6,841 nucleotides of DNA, from NCBI GenBank assembly GCA_913062745.1, contig CAJXXJ010000209.1, forward strand, positions 1-6,841, read 5' to 3'. Shown piece by piece: positions 1 to 4,915 of the stretch; within the stretch, counting starts at the first letter, position 1; each line of letters opens with the position of its first letter. Under the pieces are notes generated by a model that made no database searches, was not told the origin of the DNA, and saw only the letters and a list, made by a program, of their open reading frames with translations. Made by a program: the position numbers and the translations under genes. This DNA comes from an uncultured Phaeodactylibacter sp. Lineage in GTDB: Bacteria > Bacteroidota > Bacteroidia > Chitinophagales > Saprospiraceae.

Positions 1-468
1 GTGGGCCATGGAATTGTTGAGGTTGAAATTTTGTGCCAGGTCGTATGCGCCCGGGATTTCCTCAGACAGCCGTTTGGCCTGCGAGTAGTAGGAGCGGGGG
101 TCTTCCGGGGTGGCATCTGCCGGGCAGATCACCACTTCGGCGCCCATTGCCTTGAGCAACGAGAGCTTTTCCTGTGAAGCTTTGCTCGATACGGTGAGCA
201 GGCAGCGGTAACCTTTCATGCTGCAAATCATGGCCAGGCTGTAGCCGGTATTGCCGGAAGTGGCTTCCACGATGGTGTCGCCGGGCTTGATGAGGCCCTC
301 CTGCTCCGCTTGTTCCACCATATACAGCGCAGTGCGGTCTTTGGCAGATTGCCCGGGGTTGTAGGCTTCCACCTTGCCGTACACGGTAGCGGAGAGGTCT
401 TTCGTAATGCGGCTCAAGTTGATGAGTGGCGTATTGCCGATAGTTGCTAGTACATTTTCGTAACGCAT
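1..468 (-). CDS. Cystathionine beta-synthase-like / cysteine synthase family PLP enzyme (N-terminal 156 residues, cut by window edge)
   Basis: This is a fold-type II PLP enzyme of the cysteine synthase / cystathionine beta-synthase family, which joins a serine derivative to sulfide or homocysteine in the cytoplasm. The ATG at 468-466 gives MRYENVLATIGNTPLI, with the family's IGNTPL signature right at the N-terminus. NPGQSAKDR follows, in which K43 is the predicted Schiff-base lysine. KPGDTIVEATSGNTG (61-75) contains the PLP phosphate-binding SGNTG loop. The stretch from PGDTIVE onward, ASQEKLSLLKAMGAEVV, DPRSYYSQAKRLSEEIPGAY and NNSMAH resemble cystathionine beta-synthase (DSPES...RLKNEIPN...NPLAHY in the human enzyme) more than bacterial CysK. 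The sequence is open to base 1, so about half or more of the protein lies outside. Whether C-terminal CBS (Bateman) domains follow cannot be seen. The family is certain, but the substrate (O-acetylserine or homocysteine) is not. It is probably transcribed from a -7 box at 701-694 with a leader of about 220 nt. Confidence 0.9.
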   Translation of the reverse strand, partial: MRYENVLATIGNTPLINLSRITKDLSATVYGKVEAYNPGQSAKDRTALYMVEQAEQEGLIKPGDTIVEATSGNTGYSLAMICSMKGYRCLLTVSSKASQEKLSLLKAMGAEVVICPADATPEDPRSYYSQAKRLSEEIPGAYDLAQNFNLNNSMAH

Positions 469-670
469 AAGATGCCAGCTGTTTTGCTTTCAAGGGTGTT
501 GAAATGCGTACACTCTGCGCATTCCATCGCTGCAGTTGCAGCAGTTGACTGGTTGTTAGCACCATTGAGAACGGCATACAGGGGTTGAGGGCCTGTACGC
601 AGGCATGGATTTAACCAGAAAACAGAACAGATTTGCAATCCCGAATTTAGATAGGGGCTTCTCGAAAAAT

Positions 671-678
671 TATTTTTG
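671..678 (+). promoter_or_regulatory. Candidate -7 promoter box, plus strand (toward Nudix gene)
   Basis: TATTTTTG matches the Bacteroidota -7 consensus TAnnTTTG in every fixed position. No TTG lies at the expected 19-23 bp upstream. Transcription would start near 685 and leave a leader of about 180 nt before the Nudix ATG at 867. A closer, weaker alternative is TAACTTTA at 806-813 (last base differs). Confidence 0.3.
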
Positions 679-693
679 CCCCACTACTAAGGG

Positions 694-701
694 CAAAGGT
701 A
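694..701 (-). promoter_or_regulatory. Candidate -7 promoter box, minus strand (toward CBS-like gene)
   Basis: Read on the minus strand, 701-694 is TACCTTTG, a full match to TAnnTTTG followed by CCC. No clear -33 TTG is visible upstream. The predicted start near 687 gives a leader of about 220 nt. The box faces the plus-strand box at 671-678, and the two form a 7-bp inverted repeat (TTTGCCC at 675-681, GGGCAAA at 691-697). Confidence 0.4.
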
Positions 702-723
702 TTACAATTAGCCCGATTATTAG

Positions 724-809
724 GTTAACTGAATGCGAAGTATATATTCGGAATTAAAATATTGACAGGTAAGGACCTGTCTTAGGTCAGATTGGTGTTT
801 TCAGTTAAC
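724..809. repeat. 10-bp inverted repeat bracketing nested hairpins upstream of the Nudix gene
   Basis: GTTAACTGAA at 724-733 is the exact reverse complement of TTCAGTTAAC at 800-809. Each arm contains the palindrome GTTAAC. Inside lie two overlapping, mutually exclusive hairpins: GACAGGT (764-770) with ACCTGTC (775-781), loop AAGG, and GACCT (774-778) with AGGTC (784-788). The right arm overlaps the weak -7-like box TAACTTTA (806-813). The layout suggests an operator or a looping site. I saw no target-site duplication that would make this a MITE. Confidence 0.5.
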
Positions 810-866
810 TTTACACTGCAATATTACTAATGTGCGTGCAAAAAATAAAGAATTCACTGCGAAATT

Positions 867-1295
867 ATGCCGGACACGACCACTACCATTAAGGCTCGCC
901 TGATCCTTTACCACAAAGGGAAGATACTGCTGCTGGAACAGACAAAGCCTAACGGGGGCAACTACACGCTTGTGGGGGGCAATGTGGAGGAGCGGGAGTT
1001 CGCCCGGCAGGCCCTCATCCGGGAGAGCTTTGAGGAAGCGGGTATACGGCTGCGTGAGGAAGACCTGCAGCTCGTGCATGTGTTGCATAAAATCATTGAC
1101 GAGGAGCACCGCATTGTGCTGTATTTCAAAGCGTACCGCTGGGAGGGAGAGCTGAAGGCCAAAGAAACGCATAAGTTCAGGCGGGCAGAGTGGTTTTACC
1201 TGGAGGAGCTGCCTAAAAACCTGACCGAGACTGTGCGGCACGTTCTCAAAGAGTACCGCCTCGGCAATATTTATTCCGAGTATTTAAAAAGGTGA
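867..1295 (+). CDS. Nudix hydrolase
   Basis: This is a single-domain Nudix pyrophosphohydrolase of 142 aa, the usual size for stand-alone members, predicted to be cytoplasmic. Such enzymes cleave nucleoside diphosphates linked to another moiety using Mg2+ or Mn2+. The Nudix box G-x5-E-x7-RE-U-x-EE-x-G-U is complete at residues 38-60, with R52-E53 and E56-E57 in place. The one deviation is Ser54 where a hydrophobic residue is usual. The N-terminal strand KARLILYHKGKILLLEQ and GGNYTLVGGNV are typical of the fold's first strands. The C-terminus (EYRLGNIYSEYLKR) has no added domain, so the substrate cannot be read from the sequence. The ATG at 867 is the only reasonable start, and no Shine-Dalgarno is present. 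It is the only plus-strand gene in the window. Its last 25 bp overlap the 3' end of the lipoprotein gene on the other strand, leaving no room for a terminator. Confidence 0.93.
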   Translation: MPDTTTTIKARLILYHKGKILLLEQTKPNGGNYTLVGGNVEEREFARQALIRESFEEAGIRLREEDLQLVHVLHKIIDEEHRIVLYFKAYRWEGELKAKETHKFRRAEWFYLEELPKNLTETVRHVLKEYRLGNIYSEYLKR

Positions 1296-1909
1296 GCGCA
1301 GTGGCGGCGGTAAGCATTCAGTGCCCGGCGCGCTTCCTCCATATCTGCCCGGAACGCCGCTTTCCGTTCGGTGGGCCAGCCGGCTTTCTGTAGGGAATCT
1401 TGCAGCGTATACTCCAAAAATTTGATGCCGAGGGATTGCTTCTCAATGCAAAGGCGGGCTTCAGAATCGGTAACCTGCTGCAAATTGTGCACGGCCTGCC
1501 GGTAATAAGCGGGGCTGCGCTGCAGCAGGCCCTGTATGCGTTCGAGCCGTTGGGTGAGCGGTACGTACTTCCGGCTGAGCGTTTGCTGCAAAATGCCTCC
1601 CAGGTTGTAAAGCGCAGGGCGGTGCCGGTAGGCCTCAATCTGTTCTTCCAGTACAATAAGCCGGTGCTGCAGGCTGCGCCACTGCCGTTCTGCTTCTTCT
1701 CCGACAGCGGGTGTTTCTTCCAGCTGCAGTCGGTAAGTACGCAGCAGGCTGTCCCAGCGGGTGAGCTCTACCGGCGCTGCGGCTTGCTGCGAGGGCAGTG
1801 CCAGTTCGCGGTAAGCGCTGTCAAACGACTTTTGCAGCTGATCAATGCGGGAGGAAGAGTCGCAGCCAGAGCAGATAAGGAGCAGGGACAGATGAAGTAC
1901 CCACCTCAT
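1271..1909 (-). CDS. Putative lipoprotein with helical, coiled-coil-like body (function unknown)
   Basis: I do not recognise a family for this 212-aa protein. The N-terminus MRWVLHLSLLLICSGC is a short type II signal peptide: one Arg, a hydrophobic core, then a lipobox-like CSGC with predicted lipidation at Cys16. The Cys at -3 is unusual, since Leu is the norm. The mature part is rich in Gln, Glu, Arg and Leu with long predicted helices (residues 52-100, 108-148 and 150-205), so an elongated helical or coiled-coil periplasmic protein anchored to a membrane is likely. It has three further Cys residues counting the one in the signal (13, 154, 204). Its ATG overlaps the cmk stop as ATGA (1909-1906), so it is almost certainly co-transcribed and translationally coupled with cmk. 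Its stop lies inside the 3' end of the convergent Nudix gene. The gene is real on the basis of the signal peptide and coupling, but its role is unknown. Confidence 0.8.
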   Translation of the reverse strand: MRWVLHLSLLLICSGCDSSSRIDQLQKSFDSAYRELALPSQQAAAPVELTRWDSLLRTYRLQLEETPAVGEEAERQWRSLQHRLIVLEEQIEAYRHRPALYNLGGILQQTLSRKYVPLTQRLERIQGLLQRSPAYYRQAVHNLQQVTDSEARLCIEKQSLGIKFLEYTLQDSLQKAGWPTERKAAFRADMEEARRALNAYRRHCAHLFKYSE

Positions 1910-2580
1910 AGGCGGTCGGTAGCCCCGGCTTGCCGGGCCAGTTCCAGCGCACGGGCCAGCTGCTCCTCCCGGCTCAGCACAGAATTATCGATAATGACGG
2001 CATCAGCGGCCTGCCGCAGCGGGCTGTCCTCGCGGGTAGAGTCGATGTGGTCGCGGTGCTGCAGGTTTTCCATGACTTCCTCCACGCTGCTTTCGTAGCC
2101 TTTTTCAAGCAGCTCGGTATGCCGGCGGCGGGCACGGATTTCCTTTTTTGCCGTAAGGAAAATTTTTAATTCTGCTTTGGGGAAGACCACGGTGCCGATG
2201 TCGCGCCCGTCCATCACAATTTTTTTCCCGGCACCCATGCGCTGCTGTTGCTGTACCATAGCTTTGCGTACGGAAGGGACCGCAGCGACTTCGCTTACGT
2301 AACGGGAGATCTTCATCTGCCGGATTTCCTCCTCTACGTTCTCGCCGTTGAGCAGCGTCTCGTTGCGCTTGTTAAAGCTGATATGTATGTCTTGCAGCGC
2401 GGCATCCACTCTGCTGCCGGCTTCCGCCTGAATATCATTCCTCAAAAAATAAAGGGTGACTGCCCGGTACATCGCACCGGAGTCAATGTAGGTATAGCCC
2501 AGCGCTTTGGCAAGAGATTTAGCCAGCGTGCTTTTTCCGCAAGAAGAGTGCCCGTCAATGGCGATGATGATGTCTTGCAC
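1906..2580 (-). CDS. cmk: (d)CMP kinase (cytidylate kinase)
   Basis: Cytidylate kinase transfers the ATP gamma-phosphate to CMP or dCMP in the cytoplasm, feeding CTP and dCTP synthesis. The length of 224 aa is normal for the family. The P-loop is GHSSCGKST at 10-18, preceded by IIIAIDG. YIDSGAMYRAVTLYF (31-45) is the CMP-site signature, NGENVEEEIR (78-87) lies in the CMP-binding domain, MDGRDIGTVVFP (123-134) carries the nucleotide-binding Arg, RARRRHTEL (149-157) is the lid region, and RDHIDSTREDSPL (176-188) with DN (198-199) completes the set. The start codon is GTG at 2580-2578. In frame upstream there is no ATG, GTG or TTG before a TGA at 2634-2632, so GTG is the natural choice and puts the first strand at residue 4 as in relatives. 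The downstream lipoprotein gene overlaps by 4 bp. An inverted repeat lies in the presumed leader. Confidence 0.97.
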   Translation of the reverse strand: MQDIIIAIDGHSSCGKSTLAKSLAKALGYTYIDSGAMYRAVTLYFLRNDIQAEAGSRVDAALQDIHISFNKRNETLLNGENVEEEIRQMKISRYVSEVAAVPSVRKAMVQQQQRMGAGKKIVMDGRDIGTVVFPKAELKIFLTAKKEIRARRRHTELLEKGYESSVEEVMENLQHRDHIDSTREDSPLRQAADAVIIDNSVLSREEQLARALELARQAGATDRL

Positions 2581-2622
2581 GGTTCGCAGTTTTTTCGATT
2601 TTAGCCGCTTTTGAACGAAGCC

Positions 2623-2688
2623 GGAAATAAGTCAGGCCATTGGAGGCTTTTGAAATTCCAGGGGAAGCAAACGGGCTAACTTATTTCC
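2623..2688 (-). repeat. 10-bp inverted repeat in the cmk upstream leader
   Basis: GGAAATAAGT (2623-2632) and ACTTATTTCC (2679-2688) are perfect reverse complements separated by 46 bases. The stem can be extended by GAA (2617-2619) pairing with TTC (2689-2691) across a 3-base bulge. If the cmk transcript starts near 2691, the stem would occupy most of its 5' leader. It could be an mRNA structure, an operator pair or chance. Confidence 0.4.
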
Positions 2689-2697
2689 TTCAGGCGG

Positions 2698-2705
2698 TAA
2701 AGATA
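2698..2705 (-). promoter_or_regulatory. Weak candidate -7 box for cmk
   Basis: Minus-strand 2705-2698 reads TATCTTTA, one base off TAnnTTTG. It directly follows the T-tract of the upstream gene's terminator, a sensible place for the next unit's promoter. No TTG -33 box is visible, so confidence is low. Confidence 0.25.
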
Positions 2706-2706
2706 T

Positions 2707-2741
2707 AAAAACGGGAAGCTTTTTCGGGTGTTCGCTTCCCG
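2707..2741 (-). terminator. Intrinsic terminator of the 503-aa gene
   Basis: On the minus strand, beginning 7 bases after the stop codon, CGGGAAGC (2741-2734) pairs perfectly with GCTTCCCG (2719-2712) around a 14-base loop and is followed by TTTTT (2711-2707) and an A/T-rich stretch. This is a standard Rho-independent terminator. Confidence 0.85.
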
Positions 2742-2747
2742 CAGCGT

Positions 2748-4259
2748 TTAGCGGCTGTACCGTAGTATGCGCTTCCAAAGCAGCTCGTAGGGCAGGATTT
2801 CCAGCTCCATGGGCAGCCCCCGGTAGAAGAACGGCCGGTCCTTCAGGGCGTCGAGGTACTTCTCAGTGCTGGAAAGCTCTTCCGGGTGAAAATCCGCTTT
2901 GTTGAATTGTTGCAGCAAGCGGATGAACTGTACGGTGCGGTAGTATTCTTCTTTCCGCAACTGACGGGTAGCGTACTTTTTCAGCCGCTCTATCCGGTCC
3001 CGCGCTCCGCTGAATTTGTTCTGCTCCAGCAGGAAAAGCACTTGCAGGATCAGCGCCAGCACTTCGTAGTTGCGCAGGTCTTTGCTGTACTGCGGGTCCG
3101 TCTTTAGGAAACGGTCCAGCTTAAAGTCTTTGGGCTGCTGCTGGCTGAATACCGGGTTGTTGCGGCCCTCGCTCTGCAGGATGTATGCAACGTAACCATT
3201 GAAGAGCCGCCACTTTTCTATTTCTTCGCTCTTCAGCTTGCGGAACTTGGGGTGCTCATAAGCCTTCCGGAAAATTGCAATGGCTTGCACATAGCTCTCC
3301 GTGTGCATCGCGAGCAGGAAGTAGTACTCCATAAAGGTGTACCAGTCGTCGCTGCCTTCTTCCAGCTCCTGCAGGCAGCGCTCAGCGTTGGTGCGGCCGT
3401 CGCGGAAGTTGCGCATGTGCAGGTACGCAGACATTTTCTTGGTCTGAAAGGTGCCCATCTTTTTGCTCTGCTTGTAGACGGGGTTATTTTCCACAAAGGT
3501 TTCGCCCTGCTCGCAGACAGCCAGCATCGTCTCAAAGTCGTGCAGCATTTCGTAGCGGAAAATCCAAACCAGATACATATTGTAGGAAATGACGGGCGAG
3601 CTGTACTGTTCGGACAGGCTCATCAGCGCATCGCAGTAGGCGTTGATCTGGTTTTCCAGGCCTTCGTTGCTGGAGAAGGGCTTGTAGTAGTTCATGATCA
3701 CCCGCTGGTACAGCTCTTCGGAGCGGATTTCAGCTTCGAGCACCTGTGTGTATTCTTTGATGTAGTTGTCGTACTCTTCGTAGGCTTTTTCATCGCCGCT
3801 GAGCGCTGCCTGCTCGCGCAGTATCCGCGCACTGTTGACGATGAAGTCTGCAAACTGGTACTTCTGCGAGGTGGTCAGGATCTGCCGGGCGAGCTGCGCT
3901 GCGCTGTTGGGCGCATCGTACCACAGCAGCGTTTTGACCAGCGTCCAGTCTTTGTTGCAGGAATAGTAGGCGCGGTCGTAGTTAGCTGCTTTGGGCAGGT
4001 TGATGTCCAGAAAAAAGAGGGTGTTGAGCAGCCGTTTGCGAAAGCGGGACTTCAGTTGCCGGTACTTCGGGTCAGTAGGCTTACAGCCGTAAAGCTTGTC
4101 AGCGGCATCGCGGTCGTTTTTAAATTTGTTATCCCGCAGCGCATCGTAAAATTCGTTGAATTTACTTTTGTTATGCCGTAGCGCGTAGTCGTCGAAGATT
4201 TCAATTTTGCGTACTTTTCGTTTGGTAACTACCCGAGCGATCTCGATTAGGTTTTTCAT
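2748..4259 (-). CDS. Conserved-looking helical protein of 503 aa, unknown function
   Basis: I cannot assign a named family. It has no signal peptide or membrane segment, so it should be cytoplasmic. Nearly the whole chain is predicted helical with alternating aromatic/hydrophobic and charged residues, in a pattern reminiscent of TPR-like repeat solenoids. For example, residues 272-335 resemble consecutive helix pairs (KKMSAYLHMRNFRDGRTNAE, then WYTFMEYYFLLAMHTESYVQ, then AIAIFRKAYEHP). The N-terminal 90 residues are very basic (VTKRKVRKIEIFDDYALRHN; KYRQLKSRFRKRLLNTLFF) and could contact nucleic acid or another acidic partner. From memory, proteins of this shape recur in Saprospiria genomes, possibly as paralogues, but I could not check this. 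The ATG at 4259 follows an A/T-rich stretch without a Shine-Dalgarno. It has its own terminator and appears monocistronic. Coding is supported by full-length continuity and normal amino-acid composition. The long opposite frame (3252-4181 plus) is a GC-driven shadow. Confidence 0.88.
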   Translation of the reverse strand: MKNLIEIARVVTKRKVRKIEIFDDYALRHNKSKFNEFYDALRDNKFKNDRDAADKLYGCKPTDPKYRQLKSRFRKRLLNTLFFLDINLPKAANYDRAYYSCNKDWTLVKTLLWYDAPNSAAQLARQILTTSQKYQFADFIVNSARILREQAALSGDEKAYEEYDNYIKEYTQVLEAEIRSEELYQRVIMNYYKPFSSNEGLENQINAYCDALMSLSEQYSSPVISYNMYLVWIFRYEMLHDFETMLAVCEQGETFVENNPVYKQSKKMGTFQTKKMSAYLHMRNFRDGRTNAERCLQELEEGSDDWYTFMEYYFLLAMHTESYVQAIAIFRKAYEHPKFRKLKSEEIEKWRLFNGYVAYILQSEGRNNPVFSQQQPKDFKLDRFLKTDPQYSKDLRNYEVLALILQVLFLLEQNKFSGARDRIERLKKYATRQLRKEEYYRTVQFIRLLQQFNKADFHPEELSSTEKYLDALKDRPFFYRGLPMELEILPYELLWKRILRYSR

Positions 4260-4405
4260 GTTTATTGCAGTATTCGGGGCTCAGTTTTCCCGGAAGGCAC
4301 TGTGCACTATTTGTTAGAAATTTGTGACATTGTAAAAATGCGTTTTTTCCCGATATACGCCAAAAAAAGCCCTGAAAATCTTACACAATCGCGCCTGCAA
4401 ACACG

Positions 4406-4438
4406 AAAAGGCCTTGTACCATAAGCACAAGACCTTTT
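4406..4438 (-). terminator. Probable intrinsic terminator, DUF2795 gene (could work in both directions)
   Basis: AAAAGGCCTTGT (4406-4417) pairs with ACAAGACCTTTT (4427-4438), 11 of 12 positions, around a 9-base loop. On the minus strand the stem has an A-tract before it and TTTTCGTGTTT at its end, as intrinsic terminators do. On the plus strand TTTTT also follows. No plus-strand gene is nearby, so its client is the minus-strand DUF2795 gene. Confidence 0.65.
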
Positions 4439-4461
4439 TGGGAAAAGCGTATTGTTTCGTT

Positions 4462-4486
4462 CAGCGGGCTGTACTTCAGCCCGCTG
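4462..4486 (-). terminator. Strong hairpin directly after the DUF2795 stop codon
   Basis: CAGCGGGCTG (4462-4471) and CAGCCCGCTG (4477-4486) form a perfect 10-bp GC-rich stem with a 5-base loop, beginning 2 bases after the stop. No T-tract follows on the minus strand (AACGAAAC), so alone it is not a classic intrinsic terminator. It may pause polymerase or protect the mRNA 3' end, with the second hairpin at 4438-4406 completing termination. Confidence 0.55.
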
Positions 4487-4488
4487 CC

Positions 4489-4710
4489 CTAGTATTCGTC
4501 TTCGTTGAAAAGGAAGTCATCCTTGCGCGGGTAATCCGGCCAGATTTCTTCGATCCCCTCGTAAACCTCACCCTCGTCTTCCATCTGTTGAAGGTTCTCG
4601 ATCACTTCCAGGGGTGCGCCGGAACGGATCGCGTAGTCGATCAGTTCATCCCGGGTGGCCGGCCAGGGCGCATCTTCCAGGTGGTAAGCAAGTTCCAGAG
4701 TCCAGTACAT
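4489..4710 (-). CDS. DUF2795 family small acidic protein
   Basis: This is a 73-aa cytoplasmic protein matching the Bacteroidota form of DUF2795: MYWTLELAYHLEDAPWPATRDELIDYAIRSG, then APLEVIENLQQMEDEGEVYE, then the acidic tail IWPDYPRKDDFLFNEDEY. The motif WPATRDELIDYA, followed by a helix that selects the hydrophobic face of APLEVIENL, is the family core. In that phylum the protein is usually this length and strongly conserved, and its biochemical role is not known to me. The composition is highly acidic (about 18 Asp/Glu against few Lys/Arg). The ATG at 4710 is the family's start. A good promoter lies upstream (4880-4850), with a second possible -7 box almost touching the start codon, and two hairpins lie downstream, so it looks like a stand-alone and possibly well-expressed gene. 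Confidence 0.93.
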   Translation of the reverse strand: MYWTLELAYHLEDAPWPATRDELIDYAIRSGAPLEVIENLQQMEDEGEVYEGIEEIWPDYPRKDDFLFNEDEY

Positions 4711-4717
4711 AAACTGA

Positions 4718-4725
4718 CAAATTTA
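4718..4725 (-). promoter_or_regulatory. Second candidate -7 box next to the DUF2795 start (near-leaderless)
   Basis: Minus-strand 4725-4718 is TAAATTTG, a full TAnnTTTG match. Initiation about 5-7 bases downstream would fall at or within a few bases of the ATG at 4710, giving a leaderless or nearly leaderless mRNA. No TTG is at the -33 position, and the region is A/T-rich, so the match may be chance. Confidence 0.2.
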
Positions 4726-4732
4726 TTTGAGT

Positions 4733-4768
4733 AAAAAGGCGTAGGTACCGAGCTTAACGGCTGCGCCT
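4733..4768 (-). other. Terminator-like hairpin inside the DUF2795 leader
   Basis: On the minus strand AGGCG (4768-4764) can pair with CGCCT (4741-4737), with a small inner GCCG/CGGT stem, and TTTT follows directly (4736-4733). It lies between the promoter at 4880-4850 and the start codon. It could be an attenuator, or a weak terminator for the upstream transglutaminase-like gene. The stem is short, so this is tentative. Confidence 0.25.
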
Positions 4769-4849
4769 CTTTGGTATTGCATTGTGGTAATGTATACGGG
4801 CACAAAAAAGTTTCCGTGTGAAGCCAGAAAAGCCGCTCCTATCTTCCGG

Positions 4850-4880
4850 CAAAAGTAAAAAACCTGCTCATTTATCCAAA
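4850..4880 (-). promoter_or_regulatory. Bacteroidota-type promoter for the DUF2795 gene
   Basis: On the minus strand TTTG (4880-4877) is followed after exactly 19 bases by TACTTTTG (4857-4850), matching the known -33 / -7 pair TTTG and TAnnTTTG at normal spacing. Transcription should start near 4843, with a leader of about 130 nt. The -33 element is half of a perfect 10-bp palindrome, CAAATATTTG (4877-4886), which might be an operator. Confidence 0.65.
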
Positions 4881-4915
4881 TATTTGTTCTGCTATTTGCA
4901 GTACAAGCCGGGTAT

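Larger units (their letters stand above)
469..866. other. 398-bp divergent intergenic regulatory region between the CBS-like gene and the Nudix gene
   Basis: I find no convincing conventional gene here. The longer frames start with TTG or are shadows. The half near the CBS-like gene forms its probable mRNA leader and can fold into several small hairpins: ATGCG/CGCAT (504-508 with 518-522), GCTGC/GCAGC (529-533 with 538-542), and two mutually exclusive ones sharing bases 591-597, TACAGG/CCTGTA (577-582 with 592-597) and GCCTG/CAGGC (591-595 with 600-604). The centre (671-701) carries two facing TAnnTTTG boxes. The Nudix-proximal part (724-809) is bounded by a 10-bp inverted repeat. A 26-codon frame with three Cys codons (527-447, minus) overlaps the enzyme start. 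Confidence 0.75.

Noticed and set aside
62..577. 171-codon minus-strand frame
   Set aside because: It is a frame-shifted shadow of the CBS-like enzyme, whose own frame contains IGNTPL, the PLP lysine motif and SGNTG.
724..809. Possible miniature transposable element (86 bp with 10-bp terminal inverted repeats)
   Set aside because: No target-site duplication flanks the arms, and no second copy is present in the window. A regulatory explanation fits better.
469..866. SAM or other known riboswitch upstream of the CBS-like gene
   Set aside because: The leader is foldable, but I could not match conserved cores of a known riboswitch class.
1400..2098. 232-codon plus-strand frame across the lipoprotein and cmk genes
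   Set aside because: It is antisense to two supported genes, including cmk, with shadow-like composition.
3252..4181. 309-codon open frame on the plus strand opposite the 503-aa gene
   Set aside because: It lies entirely antisense to a convincing gene in a GC-rich third-position setting, has Val/Phe/Leu-heavy shadow composition and no recognisable motif.
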